Source of the DNA: Rhizobium sp. Root483D2
Lineage (GTDB): Bacteria; Pseudomonadota; Alphaproteobacteria; Rhizobiales; Rhizobiaceae
DNA length: 63,686 nucleotides
Reading direction: 5' to 3'
Assembly: GCF_001426685.1 (NCBI RefSeq)
Contig: NZ_LMFB01000033.1
Span: forward strand, 1 to 63,686
How positions within the stretch are numbered: position 1 is the first letter of the stretch; every line of letters starts with the position of its first letter. Made by a program: the position numbers and the translations under genes. This document shows, in pieces, positions 1 to 9,397 of the stretch. The notes under the pieces were generated by a model, which worked only from the letters and a program-made list of their open reading frames with translations, searched no databases and was not told the DNA's origin.

Positions 1-394
1 AAGGCTTCAATGAATCAAAATCAAACCGATTTGCAAACCCGATTTATGAGTGCGCGGCCTAGCTGGCGTTCTCGTGGACATCCGCCATCGCTCGGGTTGA
101 TGATACGGCCCAGCAAAGCTTGAAAATCCCCATAAAGAGACGTCCTGGGCAGCCGGCTCCCGCACGAAACGCTCCCTCGCCAACGCTATGCAAAAGCTCC
201 CCATCAACCGGCATTGCCAACTCAATCATTGGTTAGACAACAGGGATCTTCTGACACGATTTTACACCCAGGCTGTAAGATCCTCTCTCGATTTGCCAGC
301 TTATCAATCGCGCCGTGCTCCGGCATTTTCTTCCCACGCCTCCCCCTGGAGGCAAGAAGAGCGACTTGGGCGCCTCGCGCTGCGGGAAAATGTC
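1..394. other. Intergenic sequence with no recognised gene
   Basis: I see no convincing coding region, RNA gene or terminator here. The overlapping open frames have no recognisable protein content. The segment probably contains the promoter of the MFS gene at 395, but I cannot place its elements. Confidence 0.4.
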
Positions 395-1996
395 ATGAGC
401 ACCGTTTCGGAAGCCACCAGCCGCCCAACGAACTTCGCGGGGTTTTGCCTGATCGGTGGAGCGTCTTTGGCCGCCTTGACCGAAGCCATCCCCGGGACAG
501 TCCTCTCGTTCGCACGCCTCGACATGATGGGGAAGGTTGCAGCGACGGCCGACGAATTTGCCCGGATGGATTTTGGCTATACAACCGCGAAGCTCATTGG
601 CTTCGTCATGACTGCATGGCTAGCCGGGCGTTTCACGCTGGCCTCATCCTTGGCGACAGCAACGATCACAATGACGGTCGCGTCGGGATTTGCAGCCGTC
701 ACGGAGGAATTGCATTCCCTCTTTGTGTTACGTCTTCTCCAGGGCATGGCGGGAGGTGTCATTCTGGTGAGCGCCCAGTCAATGCTCCTCAAGTCATATG
801 CTTGGCGGCATCAACCGTTCGTCCAGAGTGTCTTCGCCGTCACCGCGGTGGTTGCCCCTGCAACGCTTGTTCCCTACCTCCACGGCTGGCTGCTCGACAG
901 TCATTCCTGGGTGTGGATATTCCTGGGTGTCATCCCGATCGGCCTGACCGCGCTCGCTCTCCTGTTGCTGGGCCTTTCATTGGAGGGAGAGGCACCAAAG
1001 CCAATCCGGATGAACTGGCCATCGCTCGCTTGGTTCGCTGTCGCCGTGTCATCGCTGACCTACGTTTTAAACCAGGGCAATCGTTGGGACTGGTTTGAGG
1101 AGCCCACCATTGTCTTGTTCGCCGCAATCGGCATAGCCGCACTCGCCGTCGTTGTCGGCTGTCATTTCGTTGGCGATAAGAATCGTCGTCTTCTGGACTT
1201 CTCGGTGTTCATGAACGGCGGGTTCAGCTTCGGTTTTTTGGCAAGCTTCGCGGCCGGTTTTGCTCTCCTTGGCAGCAGTTACCTGATCCCGTCCTTCGCC
1301 ATCTCGATACTGCGAATGACACCGATGGAGGCCGGCGCGCTCCTGCTGCCGAGCTCGGCCGCCTTCATCACTACACTCTTCTTCACGGCCTTCATCATCA
1401 ATCGCGGCGCGCCCCCAGCGCTCACCATCCCCTTCGGCATCCTGGGCCTCATGCTGGCGATGTGGATGCTGTCCGGTTCAACCAGTGGCAGCGGTATCCC
1501 TGACATGTTGCCCGGTGTCCTGGTTCGTGGATGCGCGCTTGGATTTCTGTTTCTCTCAATCACCCTCATCACGATGTTTGGACTTAATGGATCGGCAGTC
1601 GTCACCGCCGTCGCCCTTTTCAACGCCGGTCGACAAACTGGGGGTCTCGGGGGCATTTCGTTCCTGCAAACATTCGTGGAAGATCAGACGGCCCAAAACC
1701 GCGCCGTGCTTGCCGCCTACATCACGCCAGGTCGTCCGGAAGTTATCGATCACCTGTCCGGCCTTGCACAGTATTTCTCGACCCACGGCCTGGAACACGG
1801 GGCGCACAAGGCATCTGCGCTTCTGATGGGCAAGTCCGTCGCGTTGCAGTCGACGACGATCGCCTTCAACTCCGCCTTCTTTTCCGTGGCACTATTTTTC
1901 CTGGGCGCTGCACCGGTCCTGATCGTCTCGAAGATCATCATCGGAAAGGTGATCGCTAAGCGCCTTCGGGTTGCGGGCCAGATCGCGATGCCTTAG
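395..1996 (+). CDS. MFS transporter, DHA2-like drug exporter
   Basis: A 533-residue polytopic membrane protein of the major facilitator superfamily. The length and about 14 hydrophobic segments fit the DHA2 drug:proton antiporter group, although the N-terminal region is divergent. The sequence LLQGMAGGVILVSAQSM around residues 115-131 resembles the conserved motif-C region of that group. The ATG at 395 was chosen because the residues upstream of it in the same frame are not hydrophobic and look like leader sequence; the Shine-Dalgarno match (GGGAAA) is weak. The last bases overlap the stop of the convergent LysR gene by 4 nt. The substrate is unknown. The family assignment is firm, the exporter role is inferred. 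Confidence 0.85.
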   Translation: MSTVSEATSRPTNFAGFCLIGGASLAALTEAIPGTVLSFARLDMMGKVAATADEFARMDFGYTTAKLIGFVMTAWLAGRFTLASSLATATITMTVASGFAAVTEELHSLFVLRLLQGMAGGVILVSAQSMLLKSYAWRHQPFVQSVFAVTAVVAPATLVPYLHGWLLDSHSWVWIFLGVIPIGLTALALLLLGLSLEGEAPKPIRMNWPSLAWFAVAVSSLTYVLNQGNRWDWFEEPTIVLFAAIGIAALAVVVGCHFVGDKNRRLLDFSVFMNGGFSFGFLASFAAGFALLGSSYLIPSFAISILRMTPMEAGALLLPSSAAFITTLFFTAFIINRGAPPALTIPFGILGLMLAMWMLSGSTSGSGIPDMLPGVLVRGCALGFLFLSITLITMFGLNGSAVVTAVALFNAGRQTGGLGGISFLQTFVEDQTAQNRAVLAAYITPGRPEVIDHLSGLAQYFSTHGLEHGAHKASALLMGKSVALQSTTIAFNSAFFSVALFFLGAAPVLIVSKIIIGKVIAKRLRVAGQIAMP

Positions 1997-2892
1997 GCCA
2001 TCCACTTTCGATGTTCGAAGAAGCGTTCAACGAGAAGTTCGATAAAGAGCCTTACTTTGGTCGGAAGTTGCCTTCGTTCCGGAAACAGAGCATCGATGGA
2101 AAATTCGACGCCCCGGTAATTGGGCATATTTGATATAAGCCGGCCGGCCTTCAGATCATCGAAGACCAGGAAGCTCGGTGCAAGGAATACGCCGTGTCCG
2201 TCGATTGCCAATTCCCTGAGAGTTTGCGGGCTGTTCGAAACGAAGTTGCCCTCAATCTTGACCTCTTCCTTGACACCCGCGCTGTTCTCAAAGTGCCAGG
2301 ACGTTCCGTAGGCATAGTGCGAGTATTGCAAGCAATTATGGCTTGCAAGATCACTTGGTTGTTCCGGCGCCGGATGTGATTTGAGGTAGTCGGGAGAGCA
2401 GACAACAAAGTGTCGCCATGGCGTTAGTTTGCGGGCGATAAGGCGGGAATCCCTCAACGTCGTCCTGATGACGAGGTCATAGCCCTCCTCGATCATATCG
2501 ATCATCCGCTCGCCAATATCCAGCTCGATAACCACCGAAGAATATTGCTGCATGTACTCGCTCATGAGTGGGACGAGAAACGGGGCGATGGCAGTGCTTG
2601 TGTATATTTTAAGCTTTCCCCGGGGTGTTGATACCAACGCGCCGGCGAACTGATCTGCTTCGTCGAGATCAGCAAGGATCTGCAAGGAGCGGTCATAGTA
2701 GAATTTGCCGGTTTCGGTGAGGTTGACCCTTCGCGTCGTCCTGTTCAGCAATCGGACGCCGAGGCGATCTTCCAGAGATTGAACGTGGTTGGCCACCATG
2801 CTTGTTGACATGTTCATGCGCCTTGCGGCTGCAGAAAATCCCCCGCATTCAACGACTTGTCCAAAGACTGCCAAGCTTGTCAGCCGATCCAT
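1993..2892 (-). CDS. LysR-family transcriptional regulator
   Basis: A 299-residue regulator with an N-terminal winged helix-turn-helix (residues 1-60: MDRLTSLAVFGQVVECGGFS, then NRTTRRVNLTETG) and a C-terminal periplasmic-binding-like effector domain. It resembles the CrgA/DsdC-like LysR subgroup often annotated next to MFS or oxidoreductase genes. It is convergent with the MFS gene at 395 and overlaps it tail to tail by 4 nt. No gene is divergent from it within 800 bp, which is unusual for LysR genes. Its target is therefore not obvious; the dehydrogenase operon at 3728 is the nearest candidate. Confidence 0.9.
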   Translation of the reverse strand: MDRLTSLAVFGQVVECGGFSAAARRMNMSTSMVANHVQSLEDRLGVRLLNRTTRRVNLTETGKFYYDRSLQILADLDEADQFAGALVSTPRGKLKIYTSTAIAPFLVPLMSEYMQQYSSVVIELDIGERMIDMIEEGYDLVIRTTLRDSRLIARKLTPWRHFVVCSPDYLKSHPAPEQPSDLASHNCLQYSHYAYGTSWHFENSAGVKEEVKIEGNFVSNSPQTLRELAIDGHGVFLAPSFLVFDDLKAGRLISNMPNYRGVEFSIDALFPERRQLPTKVRLFIELLVERFFEHRKWMA

Positions 2893-3727
2893 GCTTTCCT
2901 CCGATTATGCACTCAGGCTTTACGATCCTTACACAATCTCTGAGATTATCAAATCATACGTTAAGGTGCATTTCCCTTCTCCCAGAAACACTAATCCACG
3001 TCGGGCAGCAACGAAGTATATGAAAATGGCGGAGTGAGACCCTAACCATATGTCGGAGATCGTCGAAACACGTTCCGTCAAGAACGGAACTGTGGGTTTG
3101 CGCATCGGTTTCGGTAGGTGCAAAAGGCAAGCAAGTTGTCAGGAGCGGCGCGATCGCCATTCTTTAGCTTGCGAAGCCGCCGACTACGGGTACCAATTCC
3201 GGACGTTCAGCCGCTTTCCCGAGATGACCGACAACGGCCTATTGGAAAGCCGATTGTACCGCCATTGCCTCAAATTTTTCCGGCTCTTTCAAGGAAGGAG
3301 ACGGAGGGTCCTATTCTGCCGCGCATCGACGACCCAGTTTTTCAGGCGATACTGTCGCATCCCAAGGCGGACGTTAAGACGGGCAGAACCGCGATCGCAA
3401 TATCGACTCCCCGATTAAGCTTCCTTTGCCAAGAAACGGCCGCAATGAAGCAGCCAGTCACGCTAGCAACAGAGCCCACTCCAAGAGTTCACCCTGTACA
3501 CCTTAAAGGCGGAACCCGACAGTCCGCAACCGCTCGCGCCAGGAGACCTATACGTAGGTATGGATTGCGACGACAAGCACTGCGAGAAAGACTGCGTTCG
3601 ATATCGTTTCTGGAGAAAACTTCGCTCATATCTTCCTACCCCTCTCACCAGAGTGGCTGATAGATCAGCGCCCCAAAGTCAACATTCGTCTTCGGAACGA
3701 AACAGAGACCCAAACCGAGAAGACCCG
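2893..3727. other. 835-bp intergenic region before the dehydrogenase operon
   Basis: The region separates the LysR start from the dehydrogenase operon. Several long overlapping frames run through 3050-3660 but they are arginine- and proline-rich, lack recognisable motifs and disagree with neighbouring codon use, so I do not call a gene. A palindrome (ATAC-GTAG-GTAT) at 3550-3561 resembles the recurrent operator of this window, but I find no well-placed -10 element beside it. Confidence 0.4.
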
Positions 3728-4477
3728 ATGAAACCCCCACTACCGTTCAAGCAGAGCCGGAGGCATTTCCTCGCTTCCGGCGTCGCGGCCATTTTCGTGG
3801 CCGTAGCGTCAACAGCTGGCGCCACCATCATCAAGGGCGTCGCGCCTTTCAAGCCGTTCGACTACAACCCGCCCGAAACTCTGGGTACGGGCGGATGGTA
3901 TTTTTTCACACCGCAGGAGGCGCGGCTGATGGAAGCGCTGGTCGAGTGTCTCATCCCCGCCGACGAACTGAGCGTCAGCGGTCTGGATGCCGGATGTGCC
4001 GAATTCATTGACCGTCAGTTGGCCGGTTCCTACGGGACCTTCGAGCGTCTCTACATGCAGGGGCCATTCGTGGCCGGAACGCCCGAGCAAGGTGACCAAT
4101 CGCCGCTGGTCCCGCAGCGACGCTATCGCCTCGGACTTGCTGCACTGGAAAGACACTGTCAGCAGACCCTCGGCAAGAGCTTTGTCGAACTGCCGGGCGA
4201 GCAGAAAGACCAAGTCATCACGTCGGTACAAAACGGTGAGATCGTTTTCAAAGACATCGACTCGAAAATGTTCTTCGCGATTTTGCTGCAAAACACGATG
4301 GAAGGCTTTTTCGCCGATCCGATCTACGGCGGCAACCGGGACATGGTTTCCTGGAAAATGCTCGGCTTCCCCGGCGCACGCTATGATTATCGCGACTATA
4401 TCGACCGTCACAATGAAAAACTCGATCTGCCGCCACTGAGTATTTCCGGCCGCCCCGAATGGCACAAGAAAGGTTAG
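3728..4477 (+). CDS. Gluconate 2-dehydrogenase subunit 3 family protein (Tat small subunit)
   Basis: A 249-residue small subunit of a membrane-bound FAD dehydrogenase complex. It begins with a twin-arginine signal (QSRRHFLASGVAA, residues 9-21), followed by a hydrophobic stretch. The mature region includes the family-typical FFTPQEARLMEALVECLIPAD and FADPIYGGNRDMVSWKMLGF-like segments. In this family the small subunit carries the flavoprotein across the membrane through the Tat pathway. The ATG at 3728 is the start that exposes the Tat signal; upstream in-frame sequence is not protein-like. The stop directly abuts the ATG of the flavoprotein gene, which indicates translational coupling. The sugar or sugar-acid substrate is not known. 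Confidence 0.9.
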   Translation: MKPPLPFKQSRRHFLASGVAAIFVAVASTAGATIIKGVAPFKPFDYNPPETLGTGGWYFFTPQEARLMEALVECLIPADELSVSGLDAGCAEFIDRQLAGSYGTFERLYMQGPFVAGTPEQGDQSPLVPQRRYRLGLAALERHCQQTLGKSFVELPGEQKDQVITSVQNGEIVFKDIDSKMFFAILLQNTMEGFFADPIYGGNRDMVSWKMLGFPGARYDYRDYIDRHNEKLDLPPLSISGRPEWHKKG

Positions 4478-6247
4478 ATGATGGCAAAGAGACTTCCTCC
4501 AACAGACGCTGTCATCATAGGGCTCGGGTGGGCAGGCGCCATCATCGCCAACGAACTGACCGATGAAGGCCTTCAGGTCGTCGCGCTCGAGCGTGGACCG
4601 TGGCGCGACACGGCCGCGGATTTCAACATTGCCACGGCTCCTGACGAACTCCGCTACTCACAGCGCCAGGACCTGATGTTGCGGACGGCGCAGAACACGA
4701 TTACCATGCGCAACAATCCCGGACAGAAAGCCCTGCCTATGCGCAACTGGGGCTCGTTCCATCCGGGGAACGGCACCGGCGGCGCGGGCAACCACTGGGC
4801 CGGGATCACCTTCCGTTTCCAGCCCGAAGAGTTCCGGCTCAAGAGCCATTTGACCGAACGATACGGTTCTACGGCAATCCCCGAGCAGCTGACTTTGCAG
4901 GACTGGGGCACCGACTGGACCGAAATGGAGCCGTTCTACGATGCCTTCGACAAAGTGGCTGGAACCTCGGGCAAAGCTGGCAATCTCGAAAACAAGATCC
5001 AAGACGGCGGCAACCCCTACGAGGGGCCGCGCTCGAGCGAGTATCCGACCCGGCCGCTGAGGCAGCCGTACGGACCAACGCTCTTCGCCCAGGCGGCGCG
5101 CGATATGGGCTACAAGCCGTTTCCGGTGCCTTCGGCACTCATCTCCGAGCCTTACACAAACTCCCTCGGCGTAACGATGGGACCGTGCACATTCTGCGGT
5201 TTCTGCACGAACTACGGCTGCGCGAACTACTCTAAGGCAAGCGCGATCACCACGATCATTCCGGTTCTAGTGCGCAAGTCGAACTTTACCTGTCGAACCA
5301 ACTCCGAGGTCTTGCGTATCCTCATGGACGCAAGTGGCAAACGGGCCACGGGCGTGGTTTTCGTAGACAGCTCCGGCGAAGAATGGGAGCAGCCGGCAGA
5401 CATCGTAATCGTGACCGCCTTCACCTTCGAAAACGTTCGCCTCATGCTGCTATCAGGTGTCGGCGAGCCCTACGATCCGATCACCAATACAGGGACGACG
5501 GGCCGTAACTACGCCTACCAGACCGCCAACGGCGTGCAGCTTTTCTTCGATGACAAGAATTTCAATCCGTTTATCGGAGCGGGTGCAGTCGGCATGGGGA
5601 TCGACGATTTCAACAACGACAACTTCGACCATTCCGGACTGGGTTTCATTGGTGGTGGGAGCATCCGCGTCACGCCGATCGGAGCTGCTCCCATCGGAAA
5701 TCGCCCGACGCCGCCAGGGACCCCGACCTGGGGATCGGAATGGAAGAAGCAAACGGTGAAGAACTACCTGTCAACGATGTCGATCGGTTGTGAAGCGTCC
5801 AGCTACTCGATGCGAAACAACTATCTTTCGCTTGATCCGACTTATTGCGACAGGCTCGGGCGACCGCTTCTCCGCGTGACTTTCGATTTTCCCGAAAACG
5901 ACCTCAAGATGGCTCAGTACTGTACCGACAAGGTCGGCGAGATCGCCAAAGCTATGAATCCGCGCCAGTACGTTAAAAACCCCTCTAAGGGTCACTGGAA
6001 CGGAGGGCCATATCAATCCTCGCATGTCGTCGGTGGCTTCGTCATGGGCGCGAACCCCAAGACCAGTTCGGTGAATAAGTATCTCCAGAGTTGGGACGTA
6101 TCGAACGTCTTCGTCGTGGGTGCATCGGCTTTCCCCCAAAACCCCGGCTACAACCCGACAGCCACAGTCGGAGCGCTAGCTTTCAAGGCGGCTGACGCAA
6201 TCCGCACGTTGTATGTCAAAAATCCAGGCCCATTGGTGCAAGCATGA
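4478..6247 (+). CDS. GMC-family FAD dehydrogenase, large subunit of a gluconate/sugar dehydrogenase
   Basis: A 589-residue GMC oxidoreductase. The N-terminal Rossmann motif G15-L-G17-WA-G20 binds FAD. Residues 237-248 hold a cysteine cluster, C237-x2-C240-x2-C243-x4-C248, at the place where fructose and glucose dehydrogenase large subunits bind a 3Fe-4S cluster. The C-terminal active site shows SSHVVGGFVMG with the catalytic His and NPGYNPTATVGAL with Asn as partner. There is no signal peptide; export is presumably by hitch-hiking on the Tat small subunit at 3728. The enzyme would oxidise a sugar or sugar acid in the periplasm and pass electrons to the cytochrome encoded next. The gene overlaps that cytochrome by 4 nt (ATGA). 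Confidence 0.92.
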   Translation: MMAKRLPPTDAVIIGLGWAGAIIANELTDEGLQVVALERGPWRDTAADFNIATAPDELRYSQRQDLMLRTAQNTITMRNNPGQKALPMRNWGSFHPGNGTGGAGNHWAGITFRFQPEEFRLKSHLTERYGSTAIPEQLTLQDWGTDWTEMEPFYDAFDKVAGTSGKAGNLENKIQDGGNPYEGPRSSEYPTRPLRQPYGPTLFAQAARDMGYKPFPVPSALISEPYTNSLGVTMGPCTFCGFCTNYGCANYSKASAITTIIPVLVRKSNFTCRTNSEVLRILMDASGKRATGVVFVDSSGEEWEQPADIVIVTAFTFENVRLMLLSGVGEPYDPITNTGTTGRNYAYQTANGVQLFFDDKNFNPFIGAGAVGMGIDDFNNDNFDHSGLGFIGGGSIRVTPIGAAPIGNRPTPPGTPTWGSEWKKQTVKNYLSTMSIGCEASSYSMRNNYLSLDPTYCDRLGRPLLRVTFDFPENDLKMAQYCTDKVGEIAKAMNPRQYVKNPSKGHWNGGPYQSSHVVGGFVMGANPKTSSVNKYLQSWDVSNVFVVGASAFPQNPGYNPTATVGALAFKAADAIRTLYVKNPGPLVQA

Positions 6248-7473
6248 ACAATCTCCTTCTCAAGTCAGTGGGGATACTCGCGTTCACGGCGACCGCGGCT
6301 GTCGCCCAGGCCCCGCGTGACGACTCCTTTGAAAAGGTTGCCCGCGGTCGCTATCTCGCGACCCTCGCCGACTGCAGCGCGTGCCACACGGCCGCCGGAG
6401 GCGCTCCCTTCGCTGGCGGCGTCGTCCTGCAGACGCCATTCGGCGATCTCGTCGGAGCCAACATAACGCCCGATCCAGATACCGGAATCGGCCGCTACAC
6501 CGAGGAGGAGTTTCAACGCGTCATGTCGGAAGGTATCGGCAAGGGTGGTTATCACCTCTACGTGGCCATGCCTTTTACCGCTTATACCAAGGTCTCGAAG
6601 TCCGACAATTCCGCGATCTACGCCTATCTCCGGTCGGTCGAACCGGTCAGGAACAAGGTCGAGACCAACCAGCTGCCGTTTCCGTTTAACATCCGCGCGA
6701 GCCTTATTGGCTGGAATTTTCTCAATTTTTCAAAAGGCGAATTTGAGAAGAACCCGGACAGGTCGGCCGAATGGAACCGCGGAGCCTACATCGTAGAGGG
6801 GCTTGGCCATTGCGGCACATGCCATACGCCCAAGACCTCTTTGGGAGGCGACGAGAACGACAGGTTCCTGGAGGGAGCAACATTACAGAACTGGCATGCG
6901 CCGAACATTACCGCCGATCGACACAGGGGTATCGGCTCATGGTCCACGGACGAGATCGTCCAGTACTTGAAAACGGGAACGAATAGATTTGACACTGCCT
7001 CAGGTCCCATGGCGGAAGAAGTCGAAAACTCCAGCCAACACTGGAACGACGCTGACCTAAACGCCGTCGCCGTCTACCTGAAGGAAAGCAGGACGTCCGC
7101 AACGGAGGTGCCGGACGCGCTCGACGCGGACGACACTCGTATCGTGGCGGGCAAGAATATTTACGCTGACCGCTGTTCCGCCTGTCATACGCCGGACGGA
7201 AATGGCATTCCGCGCCTGTTCCCCAAGCTTTCCTCCGCACCGCTCGTAAACAGCGACGATCCGACTAGCCTAATCCGTGTAGTGTTGGCGGGCAGTAGGG
7301 CAGGCGGAACACAGGCTTCTCCGACCGGTCCTGCCATGCCTTCGTTTGCTTGGAACCTTTCAGACGACGACGTGGCAAACGTCCTGACCTACATTAGAAA
7401 TAGGTGGGGCAACAGTGCCGTCCCAGTCGCGGCCAGCGAAGTCAAAGAGTTGAGAGAACAACTACAGGAATGA
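6244..7473 (+). CDS. Triheme cytochrome c subunit of the dehydrogenase
   Basis: A 409-residue periplasmic cytochrome c with a Sec signal peptide (residues 1-21, ending AVAQA) and three CXXCH haem sites: C44SAC47H48, C190GTC193H194 and C311SAC314H315. This three-haem layout is typical of the membrane-bound cytochrome subunits of gluconate, sorbitol and alcohol dehydrogenases, which hand electrons to ubiquinone. The start ATG overlaps the flavoprotein stop (ATGA), completing a three-gene operon. I see no C-terminal hydrophobic anchor as clear as in some homologues, so its membrane attachment is uncertain. Confidence 0.92.
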   Translation: MNNLLLKSVGILAFTATAAVAQAPRDDSFEKVARGRYLATLADCSACHTAAGGAPFAGGVVLQTPFGDLVGANITPDPDTGIGRYTEEEFQRVMSEGIGKGGYHLYVAMPFTAYTKVSKSDNSAIYAYLRSVEPVRNKVETNQLPFPFNIRASLIGWNFLNFSKGEFEKNPDRSAEWNRGAYIVEGLGHCGTCHTPKTSLGGDENDRFLEGATLQNWHAPNITADRHRGIGSWSTDEIVQYLKTGTNRFDTASGPMAEEVENSSQHWNDADLNAVAVYLKESRTSATEVPDALDADDTRIVAGKNIYADRCSACHTPDGNGIPRLFPKLSSAPLVNSDDPTSLIRVVLAGSRAGGTQASPTGPAMPSFAWNLSDDDVANVLTYIRNRWGNSAVPVAASEVKELREQLQE

Positions 7474-8072
7474 CCGATCCACTATCCCGCTGCTTGTTTT
7501 CGCTGCCTATGTGTCGAACCGCCGAGCACCTCGGCCTAGGCAATCCTCTTCATATGGCTGACTCGACCGTCGACGGCAAAATCGCTGATCGTAAGAGATG
7601 GTCAGCAGCGGGGCAACGTCGACAACGCCATTATTGTTAGCGCCGTGCCGACCAAATGGTCCACAAGATCGCAGCGAGTCGTGGTGGTATAGCTATATGA
7701 GTTTAGCAATCGCCCCCCATTCTTCCTTGGCGTTGCGTCCGGCCCATTTTCGGGCTTCAACCGCCTGGCAGCGCAGGTTTCACAAAGTATGACCGACAAC
7801 TGGTGGTGCTCGGGCATGCCTTCGCGAACTGAGTGTGCCGTCGTCTACCTCAGACATTGTGATTTCTTACGCGGTCTCGGCAGCAACCTAAACTTAAGTT
7901 AGGATTACCTACTCCAACGGCCGACGATAAGTTTGCCGAGAGCCGTCACCCCGAAACGCTCGAACCGGCTAAAGCCGGATAGTTAATTTTCAGCGCTTGT
8001 CCGTGCCCTTACGCATCGCGTACTGCAGCACGGGGCGTGAACGGCTTGCATTAAAAAACATAGGAGCGCCTC
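7474..8072. other. 600-bp intergenic region
   Basis: No gene is supported. The minus-strand frame 7602-7817 contains two CxxC-like cysteines but has no ribosome-binding site and no family resemblance. The right end holds the AAAC-TTAA-GTTA operator-like site at 7890 and the promoter of the MBL-fold gene. A ribosome-binding site (TAGGAG) lies just before 8073. Confidence 0.4.
7890..7901 (+). promoter_or_regulatory. Candidate FixJ/StyR-type operator (AAAC-TTAA-GTTA)
   Basis: The core is AAACTTAAGTTA inside CCTAAACTTAAGTTAGG, with a perfect 10-bp central palindrome AACTTAAGTT. It lies 172 bp upstream of the MBL-fold gene. A GATAAG-like hexamer starts about 30 bp from the centre, but it is a weaker -10 than at the best sites in this window. 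Confidence 0.4.
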
Positions 8073-9041
8073 ATGTCGCAGACAGAAGCAAAAACTCATA
8101 CCCCAGGCCCGCCACAGGCTAAGATCCCCGCTGAAAGCGCCTTTCATCCCGGTAAGGCCGGGGCGGGCGAACTCGTTCCTTCGCGCTACGCGTTGAAAAT
8201 CGGGGACATCGACGTCATGGTCGTCAGCGACGGTGTCTTGCCGCTGCCGACACAAATGATGGGGCACAATGCCGACCCTACCATTCGTGCAAACTGGATG
8301 GCGGACATGTTCTTGCCTCCGGATTCTTTTGACTGGCCACTGAACGCCGTTGTGGTTCGTAGCGGCGATCAGACAATCCTGCTTGACGCCGGCCTTGGTC
8401 TCGATCCAGATCTGCACCTGCCGCGCGCAGGCCAACTCGTCCAGCGCCTTGCGGCCGCAGACATTGACCTCGGATCGGTGACGGACATCGTGCTTACGCA
8501 CCTGCACATGGATCACATCGGCGGACTGCTCGTCGAAGGCGTTAAGGAACGTCTTCGTTCTGACCTTAGAATCCACGCAGCAGCATCGGAGGTGGATTTC
8601 TGGAAGAACCCCGACTTCACCCACACCAAAATGCCGGAAGGGTTCCCGGCCGCGCTGCGGGCGACCGCCAAGCGTTTTCTGGAGGAATACGGAAACCACA
8701 TCATTACGTTCGACGAGCGCTACGAGGTCGCTCCAGGCGTAATTGTACGCCGCACGGGTGGACATACGCCCGGACACGCAGTGATCCGCGTGGCTTCGGG
8801 AAATGAAGCACTGACGTTCGCCGGCGACGCCGTCTTCGCGGTCGGATTCGAACAGCCTGACTGGCACAACGGCTTCGAGCACGATCCGGAAGAAGCGGCG
8901 CGCGTCCGCATTGACCTTCTGCGTCAGCTCGCAGATACGCGCGAACTCCTTGTGGCAACCCATCTTCCGTTCCCGTCACTCGGACGGGTGGCTGTCGCGG
9001 GCGACGCCTTCCGTTGGGTTCCGGTGTTCTGGGACTACTGA
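8073..9041 (+). CDS. MBL-fold metallo-hydrolase
   Basis: A 322-residue metallo-beta-lactamase-fold hydrolase. The zinc-binding motif THLHMDHIGG gives H143-x-H145-x-D147-H148, and further candidate ligands lie in GGHTPGHAVI (near residue 230) and the FAGDAVF strand. The overall pattern resembles the AHL-lactonase/YtnP-like group, but the substrate cannot be read from sequence. No signal peptide is visible; the first 30 residues are polar and proline-rich. An AGGAG ribosome-binding site precedes the ATG. The gene may belong to the FixJ-type regulon through the site at 7890. Confidence 0.88.
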   Translation: MSQTEAKTHTPGPPQAKIPAESAFHPGKAGAGELVPSRYALKIGDIDVMVVSDGVLPLPTQMMGHNADPTIRANWMADMFLPPDSFDWPLNAVVVRSGDQTILLDAGLGLDPDLHLPRAGQLVQRLAAADIDLGSVTDIVLTHLHMDHIGGLLVEGVKERLRSDLRIHAAASEVDFWKNPDFTHTKMPEGFPAALRATAKRFLEEYGNHIITFDERYEVAPGVIVRRTGGHTPGHAVIRVASGNEALTFAGDAVFAVGFEQPDWHNGFEHDPEEAARVRIDLLRQLADTRELLVATHLPFPSLGRVAVAGDAFRWVPVFWDY

Positions 9042-9397
9042 CACTTAGAGCATGACGCCTTGAGCGATCGTGTTGCTAGCGTTCGCCCGTCATTGAGCAA
9101 CGATGCGGCGGTGGCCACACCATGCAGCAAAAGGCCCAAAGTAGCGAGGTCCGGAAGTCAACCGGACCTCGCACGAACTCTGTGCTTACAGCATCTCATC
9201 TTAGTGGAACGGTGTCACGTTCATCTCAGACCGCGAACTACCGCTTCATCTGTCACAGCAATCGCTCATTTATGTTCTGTTTGGACTGGCGAGCAGCGGA
9301 GATGCGGACTGCAATCGTGTTCGCCGAGTTCGACCCGCCACCGCCCCTAACGGAACATCGCTTGGTCCAATAAAAGTCAAATTGCGGAGTAGTCATT
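9042..9397. other. Intergenic region with a strong inverted repeat
   Basis: The only structure I see is the 11-bp inverted repeat at 9144-9172. The rest contains no convincing gene. The ribosome-binding site GCGGAG before 9398 marks the next gene. Confidence 0.4.
9144..9172. repeat. 11-bp perfect inverted repeat with 7-nt loop
   Basis: The arms are GCGAGGTCCGG and CCGGACCTCGC around AAGTCAA. It lies about 100 nt downstream of the MBL-fold gene, so it may act as a transcript-end hairpin, although no T-run follows on either strand. A protein operator is the alternative. Confidence 0.5.

Noticed and set aside
3550..3561. ATAC-GTAG-GTAT as another regulon operator
   Set aside because: The palindrome is good, but no -10 hexamer lies at the usual spacing on either strand and the nearest gene is 167 bp away, so I mention it only in the region entry.
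3050..3660. Long overlapping plus-strand frames before the dehydrogenase operon
   Set aside because: They are rich in Arg, Pro and Ser, have no recognisable motif and no good ribosome-binding site, and several frames are open together, as expected for GC-rich non-coding DNA.
7602..7817. Minus-strand frame with CETCAARRLK and possible zinc cysteines
   Set aside because: No ribosome-binding site, no family resemblance, and only two cysteines close together.
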